Assembly: GCA_963669265.1 (NCBI GenBank)
Contig: OY769916.1
Span: 620,001 to 684,000 of the forward strand
Origin: SZUA-547 sp963669265
Lineage (GTDB): Bacteria > Pseudomonadota > Alphaproteobacteria > Rhodobacterales > Rhodobacteraceae
Reading direction: 5' to 3'
DNA length: 64,000 nucleotides
Below the pieces are notes generated by a model. That model saw only the letters and a program-made list of their open reading frames with translations, did not search any database and was not told the DNA's origin. Positions 15,478 to 23,736 of the stretch are shown here, piece after piece (positions within the stretch are counted from its first letter, which is position 1; each line of letters begins with the position of its first letter). Made by a program: the position numbers and the translations under genes.

Positions 15478-16071
15478 TCAATAACTTGTCGTCAAATCCT
15501 CGCCCACGGCGACAGCCTTGACCGGGTGTCTAATCAATCTGAATCCAAATCCGGTATTCAGCAGAAAATTCTTCCTATCCATTGACACTTCAATAATTGG
15601 GATCATCGGCCCACCTGCATAACCAAGTCCGGCGTAGGTATAAGTAATGGTAATATCAGTGCCTTCGACGTTAATGCCCTGCCGCCGCATATCATTATAT
15701 ATCGTCAACATGCGATCGACGTCGCAATTTGCGTCCACGTACCATTCTTCAGGACCACACGACCAAGTACGAGTAGTCGGAATGACACAATTGTTACCAG
15801 ATCCATTGCACGGAAAGCCGAGCGTATCCGTCGAAACAGGCGTGTTTGTCGCCTCGCTCTCCACGCCCAAGTGCACAGGGTCGCGCACAGACGCGATTCT
15901 GGCGCCGGTTTGCACCGCCTTTTCAGCCGAGATCAACTCGAACATTGCAAACGCAACTTGGAATGCAAACAGAACGAAAAGTATCATGAAAAAAAAGATT
16001 ATGGGAAACTCGACAGAATTTACACCGCGTTCGTCTGATAGGAATATTTTCAAGCGCTTCTTTATAAACAT
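15478..16071 (-). CDS. TadE/TadF-like pilus assembly protein
   Basis: Encodes 197 residues from ATG 16071, preceded by GGGGA eight bases upstream; a TTG start at 16086 would overlap the preceding gene. The N-terminus DERGVNSVEFPIIFFFMILF (residues ~14-33) is the prepilin-like TadE motif: Gly, then a Glu inside a hydrophobic helix. The rest is periplasmic with paired cysteines (FPCNGSGNNC, CGPEEWYVDANC). TadE/F proteins are minor pseudopilins of the Flp/Tad pilus. Third gene in a leftward operon of three such proteins. Confidence 0.75.
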   Translation of the reverse strand: MFIKKRLKIFLSDERGVNSVEFPIIFFFMILFVLFAFQVAFAMFELISAEKAVQTGARIASVRDPVHLGVESEATNTPVSTDTLGFPCNGSGNNCVIPTTRTWSCGPEEWYVDANCDVDRMLTIYNDMRRQGINVEGTDITITYTYAGLGYAGGPMIPIIEVSMDRKNFLLNTGFGFRLIRHPVKAVAVGEDLTTSY

Positions 16072-16075
16072 TGAA

Positions 16076-16528
16076 CTATTCCCCAATAAAACGCGCCTGA
16101 TCTTCGGCGGCGATTGTTATGTCCCCCCACGCGCTAAACAACGCGGTTGTAACCTCAATTTCTGCCGCGACCCGGATCCGCACAAAATCGCGCCTTAAAA
16201 CGTCGCCCGTACCGTCGTAAATTGTCGTGAACGAGCATGTTATGTCCGCGGCATCTACGCTCGCTCTGACGCTTGTGACGACCATTCGCTTGTATGTGCT
16301 ATAATATGTTGTGCCAGGGTCAGGACAGTCTGTCAGATTAGCCCGCGCCAGAAATCTGGTCGCCTCGCGAACGCCCGCCTCTAACGCATGCTGATTCATA
16401 ATGACCCGGCCAGCGTCAAAGGCGATGGCCTGTGCGCCCATGATCAATGGCATGCCAATCACAAATTCGACGGACAAGCCCGCGCATCGGTCGCGAAGGA
16501 ACTGGCGGATTAATTTCATCATTTTCAC
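16076..16528 (-). CDS. TadE-like pilus assembly protein
   Basis: Encodes 150 residues. RCAGLSVEFVIGMPLIMGAQ (residues ~14-33) is the TadE-type processing region with the conserved Glu and a membrane helix; a periplasmic domain follows with two cysteines (DCPDPG, ITCSF). Ends four bases before the start of the next gene. Part of the three-gene pilus-like operon; processing by a TadV-type peptidase would be expected but no such gene is in the window. Confidence 0.7.
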   Translation of the reverse strand: MKMMKLIRQFLRDRCAGLSVEFVIGMPLIMGAQAIAFDAGRVIMNQHALEAGVREATRFLARANLTDCPDPGTTYYSTYKRMVVTSVRASVDAADITCSFTTIYDGTGDVLRRDFVRIRVAAEIEVTTALFSAWGDITIAAEDQARFIGE

Positions 16529-16563
16529 ACTACTCGTTACGAATGTTTTCCTGTCTGAGTGCG

Positions 16564-18381
16564 CTACCGGTGGAGAACCGGATAAGCATGCAAGATATGA
16601 GGATCTTCCTCCGCCGTCAGAGGGCGGATCAGCTCGACAAAGATATCATCCTCGCTGTGCTCTCCTTCGGTATCGACCACGGGTTCCGACAGGAAGGCCC
16701 AATAGTATTCGTCGACTAGCACGCCAGAAGCATTGCCTGAGACAGAGTCAGAGGTGTCGCCATCGCCATTGGGGTCGGCGCAATTTATTGAGGCGATAAT
16801 GAAGACCCGGCGGTTCATCGCCGCAGCCGTGTCTGTGCATTGCGGGAACGGATTTTCTGCGAGATCCGGATCACCCACTTCATTCACTCCACCAGCGGTG
16901 CCGACATCCTTTAGCAACTCGCCTTCAGGGATCAGATCTCCATCGCGATCGAACAACTCATTATTCCCTCCCGCGACGGTTTCGTAGTAGTACATATTGT
17001 ACCGCGTATCGAGCGTCAGAGGTGTGCCTGGAAAAAACGGGTCGTCGTATTTGGCGGCGTCGGCGACGGCCGTATCCCACGTGGCATGATCGTCGTGATT
17101 TGTCGCCCAATAGTCGTTCTCCAAATAGGTCCCCATTTCCTCTGAAAGAGGGGGGCTAACGCGCGCCAGAGCGTTCGTCGTTGTGCCGCAGGAACCGTTC
17201 GTGATGCAAGTCGACCGCGGCAGACTAATAGAATCTACGTAGCCATCTGCCGGCGTTTCAAAATCACGAAGTTGACAATTCTTATTGTTCGGCGGGCTTT
17301 CATTATACCCATAACCCTTGATCACATTCTCGTCCGGCGCAAAAGCCGGGTTGTCACGGAATTTCTCCGTCTGCGAGGAATATATGCCGAAACGCATGTT
17401 CAAACCGTGATGAAGCGCCAGGGACTGCCCCGGATCCATATCGACGGTGCGGTCGGAACACTGCCGCAAATCGAGTTCGGTCGCGGCCAGTTTGCACCCC
17501 TGCCCGCTGGCGCTGTTGCCGTTCGCGTCATTGTTGTTGCCGTTGCCATTGCCTGGCGCGCAAGGGTTGCTACCGTCCTCGGGGTCAACCGCCGCTGGCA
17601 AATCCACCGTGCCGAAATCACCAGGCGACCACGCCGTAGCGTCGCCACCAATTTTCTTGCCATGGTTTTTGAGCGACATCATCCGCCCGCGAACGGTCCC
17701 AAGAGCAGACAAAGGCTGGCTGTTCACCTCGTTGGGATTGCAGAACATGAACATCGCATTCTCGCAAAGCCCGCCATCCTCCAACCCGGCCACGGCGACG
17801 GCCGCCGTCGCAAACCCGCCCGGCGCCCGGCCATTGCCCCAACCGGTGAAACGCAGGACCGACGTTAAAATCGACTTTGGACGCGCGATCACGACGACAT
17901 ACTCGGCATCCGCATCCACATCCGTCGCTAGCGCAGGCAGATCGTCAATAAAATACTGATATCCAGTGTCATCCGGCAAATCGCTGATGAACAGTAATTC
18001 GTGTAAATCGATCCGATCGTTTTCAGGGTCATCCCCAAATGGCGCCCTCTTTTGCATCGGATTGTCTTGATGTTCGTCGGTACTATAGGTCCCGCCAAAC
18101 GCCGCCAATCGCGCTCGCTTAATAGCGCCGGGTCGTCCATCCAGTTCTTCCGCAGCGGAAAGCGCAACCTGATCGACATAGGCTTGCATAGATGTATTGA
18201 TCGTGTAGATGCGTCCAACATCCAGCGCGAGGCCCGCCACGCCGATGACCAAAACAAAGTAGATGATCATCTGGATAAAGAGCGCGCCGGTCGTGTCTGA
18301 GACGAATTTCTTTAGATTCAGCCTGAGTGGGCCCATCGCCCTAACCGTGGACCGATGAGAAAAATGCGAGCGTTTAAACAT
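16564..18381 (-). CDS. TadG-like protein
   Basis: Encodes 605 residues from ATG 18381, chosen because GGAG/GGGG precedes it; the frame continues to 18495 but that part looks non-coding. Residues ~20-50 contain DTTGALFIQMIIYFVLVIGV and then LALDVGRIYTINTSMQAYVDQVALSAA, the classical TadG N-terminal helix and dimer region. The remainder is a large Asn/Gly/Asp-rich extracytoplasmic domain with several cysteine pairs and several acidic Asp/Asn-rich loops (GNGNGNNNDANGN) that may bind calcium. Lead gene of the operon with the two TadE-like proteins. No secretion ATPase (TadA) or prepilin gene is visible here. Confidence 0.75.
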   Translation of the reverse strand: MFKRSHFSHRSTVRAMGPLRLNLKKFVSDTTGALFIQMIIYFVLVIGVAGLALDVGRIYTINTSMQAYVDQVALSAAEELDGRPGAIKRARLAAFGGTYSTDEHQDNPMQKRAPFGDDPENDRIDLHELLFISDLPDDTGYQYFIDDLPALATDVDADAEYVVVIARPKSILTSVLRFTGWGNGRAPGGFATAAVAVAGLEDGGLCENAMFMFCNPNEVNSQPLSALGTVRGRMMSLKNHGKKIGGDATAWSPGDFGTVDLPAAVDPEDGSNPCAPGNGNGNNNDANGNSASGQGCKLAATELDLRQCSDRTVDMDPGQSLALHHGLNMRFGIYSSQTEKFRDNPAFAPDENVIKGYGYNESPPNNKNCQLRDFETPADGYVDSISLPRSTCITNGSCGTTTNALARVSPPLSEEMGTYLENDYWATNHDDHATWDTAVADAAKYDDPFFPGTPLTLDTRYNMYYYETVAGGNNELFDRDGDLIPEGELLKDVGTAGGVNEVGDPDLAENPFPQCTDTAAAMNRRVFIIASINCADPNGDGDTSDSVSGNASGVLVDEYYWAFLSEPVVDTEGEHSEDDIFVELIRPLTAEEDPHILHAYPVLHR

Positions 18382-18541
18382 GCCCCAACTCCCTACTAAG
18401 CTGCGCATTGATACCAGAATCTCGTATGTGAGGTCAAATTTTGCCAGAACTTGCTGCGATCTAAGATGAACTTTTCTTGAGGTTGTCGAGACCAATCAAG
18501 TCAAGCGAATCAAAGTGCCTGTCAAAACTAGGGCAAAAAAA

Positions 18542-18588
18542 GGCGCGCGAGACGAGTGCAAACCGCCATTCAGCCGGCCGCGCGCGCC
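18542..18588 (-). terminator. Rho-independent-like terminator after the exonuclease gene
   Basis: Arms GGCGCGCG (18542-18549) and CGCGCGCC (18581-18588) pair perfectly, and on the minus strand are followed by seven Ts (18541-18535). The loop is long (31 bases) and contains a smaller GC-rich stem. It follows the stop at 18589 directly. Confidence 0.6.
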
Positions 18589-20733
18589 TCAGTACTGCGC
18601 CTGCCGTCGGCGGATTGCGGACATCTTCTCAGACGCTTCCTGCGCCTGTCCGAGCGTCGTGACGCCCCGCGCCGCCAACGGCTCCAGCATCATCAGGAAC
18701 GCCTGACCGGTCGCCAGGGAGTCGCCGAGCGCCGTGTGACGCTCCTCCTCGGGAATGCGGATGCCGAACCGCTCCGCCAGCGCGTCCAGCGTGTGATCGC
18801 CAAGCTGGTCCGAGAGGAAGGCGGATAGCAGCACCGTATCGAGCACCGGATTGTCGAACCGCACGCCGCAAAGCGGCTCCTTCAGGCGCAAGAATTTCAT
18901 ATCGAACGCCGCATTATGCGCGATCAGCACGGAATCTGCCGCATAGCGGTGGAAGCGCGGCAGCACCTGATCGATCCGATCCGATTTGGCGACCATCTCT
19001 TCGGTGATCCGATGGACGCGGGTCGAGGCGGCAGGAATGCGGCGGCCCGGATTGACCAGTTCATCGAACACCTCGCCCCGCATGATCCGTCCATTGACGG
19101 CGCGCAATCCGGCGATCTGGACGATCTCATCCCCGCCAGAGGGATCCAGCCCTGTCGTCTCCGTATCGAAGACGACGAAAGTCAGCTCCTTGAGCGGCGT
19201 GTCCGCGAGATCGGACGGGGTTTCGACGCGCAACAGGTCGAAATCGTAGAATTCCGGACGCGAGAGCAGCGGCGCCGCCGGCGCGCCCTCGTGATCCTCG
19301 ACCGCCAGCGACAGCGGCAGGCGCAACCGGGCGCGACCGTCATCGTCACGGTCTGACCAGAACTCGGTGCGGTGGCGCGCAAGAACGTCGCGCGCGGTCA
19401 ACCCGCCGAGGCTCTCAACCAGCGGCTCATCGAGCCATTTCTCAAGACGACCCATCGCGATGGGCGCGCCAGACCACAGGATATCGATGTAGATATGCTT
19501 CTGCGACGTGGTCGCCCGCAGGTTCAGCCACGCCGCGGCGCCCGCGTCCTCCTCGGTAACGCCAGAAACGAATGCGGCCGCGGCGGCTACGACCTCCACG
19601 ATCGTCAGGCTTTCGCAATGCACCCAACATGGCGGCCCCTCGCTTTCGCACTGGACGCCGGGATGATCGCGCAACCGCTCCAGAACGCAGGTGAAAATCG
19701 TTGATGAATACGTGTCCCCCATGGGCCATGCGCCCGTACGTAGATCCCTCTGCCGCGCTGTCAGCGCCTCGATCCGGTCCGAAAGCGTCAGCGCCTCATC
19801 GGCCAGCACGTGTTCGAACATGCGCCGGTCGTCGTGATCCTCGGGGGAGAGCTGGCTCAGCATCTCCACCGCCGCGCGCAAATTCGTCACGGGTCGCCGA
19901 ACGCTGTCCAGAGCGTCCGCCAATAGATGATCGCGGGCGGCCTGGGTCGCGATGGAGGCGGTCGCGTCCTCCAGCGTCACGATATAGCCCTCGATCTTGG
20001 TTTCAGCGGCGTCCAGGATCAGGCTGACCCGACCCTGCAAGGTTCGCGCGCCATCGGTGGTGGTGCAGATCACACCCACGCCCAGACCATTGCGATGCGT
20101 ACGGTAACGGCGGGATTCGAAGCGCGAGGTCAGCCGTTCCAGCGCGTGATGGATCGGCTGCTCGCTGACCAAAGACGTCAATTGCCGCCCGAGGCCGAGA
20201 TCGCCTGAGACCTGCAGCAGCTTCACCGCCTCCAGATTGTAGAGGAGCACGCGGTGGTCCGGACGGCAGATCAGAATGCCGCTTTTTAGATCGCGCAGCA
20301 CGGCTTCCAATTGCGCAGTCTTGGTGTCCGCCATCGCGGTGGCGCGCTGCACTTCCGCCTCCACGCCCTCGCGGGCTTCCGCTAGCGCCTCCGCCATCTC
20401 CTCCGCGCCGACGCCGAGCGGCCCGAGATAGCGCGCCCGATCGGTGTCCAGCTTGTCCGGATCCGCGATCGAGTGGGCCTGCGTCTCCAGCTGCCGGCCA
20501 AGCGCCTGAATAGGAATGGCGACGTTTTCGTCGAACATCCGCCACACCCAAAGAGTCAGCAGAATGATGGCGAAGCCGGCGGCGCCGCCGAACAGGACCA
20601 GCGGCGCGCCCGCGCCCTCGCCGATCCGGTTCGCGGCGAGCCAGAGGCCGCCGCCCAGCGCGATGGACGCGCCCAGGGCGATGAGGGCGAAAAACAGGAA
20701 GACCCTGCGCCGGAGGCTCCAATGTTCAAACAT
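18589..20733 (-). CDS. Membrane pseudo-histidine kinase fused to DnaQ-type exonuclease
   Basis: Encodes 714 residues. Two N-terminal membrane helices (about 12-34 and 43-65) precede a HAMP-like linker and a PAS-like domain (~140-245). Residues ~268-292 (LLADALDSVRRPVTNLRAAV) match a kinase dimerisation helix, but Asp276 stands where the phospho-accepting His should be. A degenerate ATPase-like region follows (~340-475). Residues 518-690 are a DEDDh exonuclease: FDTETTGLD (D523, E525), IAHNAAFDMKF and HTALGD. The exonuclease half resembles the epsilon subunit of DNA polymerase III; the membrane tether makes replication proofreading unlikely. It lies three bases from the response regulator gene, so the two are probably cotranscribed. 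Substrate and signal unknown. Confidence 0.8.
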   Translation of the reverse strand: MFEHWSLRRRVFLFFALIALGASIALGGGLWLAANRIGEGAGAPLVLFGGAAGFAIILLTLWVWRMFDENVAIPIQALGRQLETQAHSIADPDKLDTDRARYLGPLGVGAEEMAEALAEAREGVEAEVQRATAMADTKTAQLEAVLRDLKSGILICRPDHRVLLYNLEAVKLLQVSGDLGLGRQLTSLVSEQPIHHALERLTSRFESRRYRTHRNGLGVGVICTTTDGARTLQGRVSLILDAAETKIEGYIVTLEDATASIATQAARDHLLADALDSVRRPVTNLRAAVEMLSQLSPEDHDDRRMFEHVLADEALTLSDRIEALTARQRDLRTGAWPMGDTYSSTIFTCVLERLRDHPGVQCESEGPPCWVHCESLTIVEVVAAAAAFVSGVTEEDAGAAAWLNLRATTSQKHIYIDILWSGAPIAMGRLEKWLDEPLVESLGGLTARDVLARHRTEFWSDRDDDGRARLRLPLSLAVEDHEGAPAAPLLSRPEFYDFDLLRVETPSDLADTPLKELTFVVFDTETTGLDPSGGDEIVQIAGLRAVNGRIMRGEVFDELVNPGRRIPAASTRVHRITEEMVAKSDRIDQVLPRFHRYAADSVLIAHNAAFDMKFLRLKEPLCGVRFDNPVLDTVLLSAFLSDQLGDHTLDALAERFGIRIPEEERHTALGDSLATGQAFLMMLEPLAARGVTTLGQAQEASEKMSAIRRRQAQY

Positions 20734-20735
20734 CT

Positions 20736-21113
20736 TCAGGCCGGGTCCTGAGACAAAAGGTCGGCGACGCGGTCGGCGAGTTCCTGCGTCGAGAACGGCT
20801 TAACCAGATAGTCGTCGGCGCCCAGCGCCTTGCCCTTCTCCACCTCGATAGGGCCGCCCTTGGCGCTGACCATGACGATCTTTACCCCGGCCAGCTCCGG
20901 GTCGCTGCGGATCGATTGGCACACCTCATAACCGTCGCGTTTGGGCATCATGACGTCGAGGACGATCAGATCGGGGGGCGACTGGCGCACGGCCTCCAGC
21001 GCCTCCTCGCCATCGGCGGCGACCCGAACGTCATATCCCGCCCGCTTCATCAGGAACTGAATCGCAAGAGAGATATTCGCTTCGTCATCAGCGATAAGAA
21101 CCGATTTCGTCAT
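20736..21113 (-). CDS. Single-domain response regulator (CheY-like)
   Basis: Encodes 125 residues, one receiver domain and no output domain. Acidic pocket IADDEAN (D9, D10), phospho-acceptor Asp53 in VLDVMMPK, Ser/Thr in VSAKGG and Lys in LVKPFS are all present. Very similar in layout to the receiver at 27745-28122. It precedes the exonuclease fusion by two bases and follows a small membrane gene, so likely relays a signal from a kinase in this locus, possibly the CbrA-like kinase at 28382. Confidence 0.85.
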   Translation of the reverse strand: MTKSVLIADDEANISLAIQFLMKRAGYDVRVAADGEEALEAVRQSPPDLIVLDVMMPKRDGYEVCQSIRSDPELAGVKIVMVSAKGGPIEVEKGKALGADDYLVKPFSTQELADRVADLLSQDPA

Positions 21114-21132
21114 GGCTCGCCTCCTTTCGTCA

Positions 21133-21624
21133 TCATCCTCCGCAAGCGGCGTTCAGCAAGGGATCATCCGGATCGACATCGACCCATTCCAGGCTCGGGC
21201 CGACGGCGGCGTCCGCCCGGCGCGTCGCCGCGCAGTCAAAGACCTGAGGCAGCATCACCGCCTCCTCAAACCGTGAAAACAGCAATACGTCGGCCATCAC
21301 CTGATCGGGCAGATCTGCGTTGCGCCGCGCGCCGCCGACATCCACCGCCGCGAACCGGTTGACCCTTGGCGCGATCAGCGTCCAGGGCTGCAGAGCGTTG
21401 GAATAGGGATAGGAGGCCGCGACCTCGACCCCCTCTGGCAACGCCTCGACGCTGCGGTCGAACCACGAGTATTCGTTCCAAAGCATGAAGGCGAACATCG
21501 CGACGCCGGCGGCGACGGGCGGCAGATGTCTGGGCGCGCGCTTGCCGACCAGCCTCGGGGCCGCGAGCGCGATACCGGCCGCGACAATCCCGGCGGCGAA
21601 TGTGGCGATGAGCATAAAAAACAT
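21133..21624 (-). CDS. Hypothetical membrane protein
   Basis: Encodes 163 residues. Two helices near the N-terminus (LIATFAAGIVAAGIALA; HLPPVAAGVAMFAFMLWNEY) and a soluble C-terminal part with DRSVEALPEGVEVA and two cysteines near the end (FDCAATRRA, LLNAACGG). Positioned between the DUF294 protein and the response regulator in the same direction, it is probably part of the same regulon. No family function known to me. Confidence 0.65.
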   Translation of the reverse strand: MFFMLIATFAAGIVAAGIALAAPRLVGKRAPRHLPPVAAGVAMFAFMLWNEYSWFDRSVEALPEGVEVAASYPYSNALQPWTLIAPRVNRFAAVDVGGARRNADLPDQVMADVLLFSRFEEAVMLPQVFDCAATRRADAAVGPSLEWVDVDPDDPLLNAACGG

Positions 21625-21748
21625 GGCGCGGCCTCCCCGCCGCTGATTTTTTTGGTTCGTTCAGGTCGAGCCTAACGCCAGCTTGTCCTGAATTCATTTT
21701 TTTTAGGGCGATGACGCCCGGCCCGCGGCGGCGACGCCGCAGGGAAAC

Positions 21749-23587
21749 TCAGATCACAGTCTGTCGCCCCTGCCCCAGCGCCGCCTGCATGGATTTGACC
21801 ACCGAGAACGCATCCCGCAAATGCCCCTGCGCCAGATCGGACAATGTCGACGGCCGGAGAAAGTTGTCCGGCTTGGCGCCGCTTCTGATCTGCCGCATCT
21901 GATGGCGCAACCGGGCCTCCGCGATCACCTCATAGGCGTCGATCAGGTCTGAGCCGCCGCCCGCGCTGATCACGCCAAGTTCTTTCGCCTTGTTGAGCCG
22001 GGCGGTGGAGCCGGAATCCTCGATCTCGCCCATCAGCGCATAGATCCGCCCCAGGTCGACGACGGGCACGACGCCGCCGAGCTTCAGATCGACCGTATCT
22101 TTGTGCTCGCCCGACCGAATCGGCGAAAGGCCCCGGAACAGGCCGAGCGGCGGCTGGTGCTTCAGCGAGTTGGACACCATATGCGCGACGAAAATCGAAT
22201 TGGCGCGCGCCATCGCCAGCGTCTCGGCGTTCAGACCTTCAAAGAGCGAGGTCTCCCCGCTGATCGGGCGCAAGTCGAACATCACCGAGGCGAGCATTTG
22301 CGCCATCGGGTCGGGCGTGCGGATCCAACCCTTGAAGTACTCGCGCCAGACCCGGAGCGGCTGACGCCACTTTGGATTGGTCGCCATCATCTCGCCGGGA
22401 CAATAGAAATATCCGCAGACATCCAGCCCGTCGGAGACGAATTTGGCGAGCTCCGCGAAATAGGCGTCATCCGCCTCGGTCGCGGCGTCATCCAAGATCA
22501 GGCAATTGTCCTGATCCGAAACGCCAGTCTGTTCCCGCCGTCCCTGGCTGCCGCAAGCGAGCCAGAGATAGGGAACGGGCGGCGGGCCCAGTTTCTCCTC
22601 GGCGAGCACCAGCAAGCGCCGCGTGCAGGCGTCGGCGACATCAGTGATCAAACGAGTGACCACATAATGCTCCGCGCCGCCGCCGACCAGACGCGCGAGA
22701 AGCTGGGGAATGCCGCCGACCGTCTTGGCCATCGCGCCCAAATCGGTCTCGCGCGCGATTTCCCGGACCATCGCCGCGGCGGACACGTCCTGCCGCTTCA
22801 ATAGTTGGGTGCGAGTGACGATACCAACGACCGCGTCGCCCTCGACAATGGGAAAATGCCCGACATTGCTTTCGACCATGGAGACAAACGCATCGAAGCC
22901 AACCGCATCCGGCGGCAGCGAGCGCGGATTCTTCGTCATCGCGTCCCGGACACGCACATCGCCATAGAGGCCTTCGGCCAGCACCCGGTTGGTCAGATCG
23001 CCCGTGGTCATGATGCCTTGCAGCGCGCCGTCTTCGCAGACCAGAACGCAGGAGATTCCCTTGTCGCGCATAAGACGCGCCGCCGCCTCGACGGTCTGAT
23101 CCGGCGCCACGTAGAACGGGTCCGGCGTCATCAGCTCGGAAATCCGGGTGGTCGAAAGATCGACCTCCGCGCTGCGCGGCCGCGCCTTCTCGGCGGCGCG
23201 ACCAGATCGGCGATCAAAGAACTCGGCGAAGACGCCGACATCCGTCAACAGGCGCTCGAATTCGTTCTTCGGCAGTTCGAAAACACCGCCCGCCTCGCGG
23301 CAGGTTGCGGCGATGGGCGATTGACCGCCCCGCAGCAGACCCCGCTCGCCAAAGGCGTCGCCTGTGTGAATCATTGCGATAGGTACGCCTTCGGGGGAGG
23401 AGATCTCAACCCGTCCCGCGTACACGATATAGAGGCTTGGAACCTCCTGCCCGACCGCGATCACCACGTCGTTTTCAACCATAGTCCGATGCGTGATCGT
23501 CGAGGCGACTTTCTCCAGCTCGTCATCCGCCAAAGCGTCGAACGGATGGCGGTGGCCGAGAAAGCTTTTTATTTCTGTCGTGTCCAT
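21749..23587 (-). CDS. cNMP-binding/CBS/DUF294 nucleotidyltransferase-like signalling protein
   Basis: Encodes 612 residues from ATG 23587; the frame extends further upstream but that stretch overlaps the 3' flank of the symporter gene and is not coding-like. Residues ~1-120 form a cyclic-nucleotide-binding-like domain (HTGDAFGERGLL), ~150-270 two CBS repeats (ISELMTPDPFYVAPDQTVEA), ~300-430 the DUF294 nucleotidyltransferase-like domain with GSQGRREQTGVSDQDN, whose Gly-Ser and later Asp residues match the polymerase-beta pattern, and ~470-600 its C-terminal partner. Such proteins accompany sodium:solute symporters and are thought to sense energy or nucleotide status. Next gene in the same direction is the small membrane protein at 21133. 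Confidence 0.85.
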   Translation of the reverse strand: MDTTEIKSFLGHRHPFDALADDELEKVASTITHRTMVENDVVIAVGQEVPSLYIVYAGRVEISSPEGVPIAMIHTGDAFGERGLLRGGQSPIAATCREAGGVFELPKNEFERLLTDVGVFAEFFDRRSGRAAEKARPRSAEVDLSTTRISELMTPDPFYVAPDQTVEAAARLMRDKGISCVLVCEDGALQGIMTTGDLTNRVLAEGLYGDVRVRDAMTKNPRSLPPDAVGFDAFVSMVESNVGHFPIVEGDAVVGIVTRTQLLKRQDVSAAAMVREIARETDLGAMAKTVGGIPQLLARLVGGGAEHYVVTRLITDVADACTRRLLVLAEEKLGPPPVPYLWLACGSQGRREQTGVSDQDNCLILDDAATEADDAYFAELAKFVSDGLDVCGYFYCPGEMMATNPKWRQPLRVWREYFKGWIRTPDPMAQMLASVMFDLRPISGETSLFEGLNAETLAMARANSIFVAHMVSNSLKHQPPLGLFRGLSPIRSGEHKDTVDLKLGGVVPVVDLGRIYALMGEIEDSGSTARLNKAKELGVISAGGGSDLIDAYEVIAEARLRHQMRQIRSGAKPDNFLRPSTLSDLAQGHLRDAFSVVKSMQAALGQGRQTVI

Positions 23588-23696
23588 GGTCCTCGGCGCT
23601 TTCTGCGAGAGGGAGGCGACAATTAAAACCGATCGCCGGACGAAAAGAAAAGGAGCCGCCGAGCGAGTGGAGGGGGGGAATGCTCGGCGGCTAGAA

Positions 23697-23728
23697 GCTC
23701 CGCCCGGGTCGTCGCACCCGGACGGAGC
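23697..23728 (-). terminator. Strong hairpin downstream of the symporter gene
   Basis: Thirteen-base arms, 23697-23709 and 23716-23728, with one mismatch and a six-base loop, start nine bases past the symporter stop. No U tract follows on the minus strand, so it may protect the upstream message or attenuate rather than end transcription. Confidence 0.5.
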
Positions 23729-23736
23729 CAGTTCGC

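Noticed and set aside
15200..15484. Plus-strand 94-residue frame
   Set aside because: Ser/Arg-rich, no site, and it overlaps the end of the TadE-like gene.
21650..21735. Hairpin GGGCG-ATGA-CGCCC near a run of eight Ts as a terminator for the DUF294 gene
   Set aside because: The T run lies on the wrong side for either direction of transcription here.
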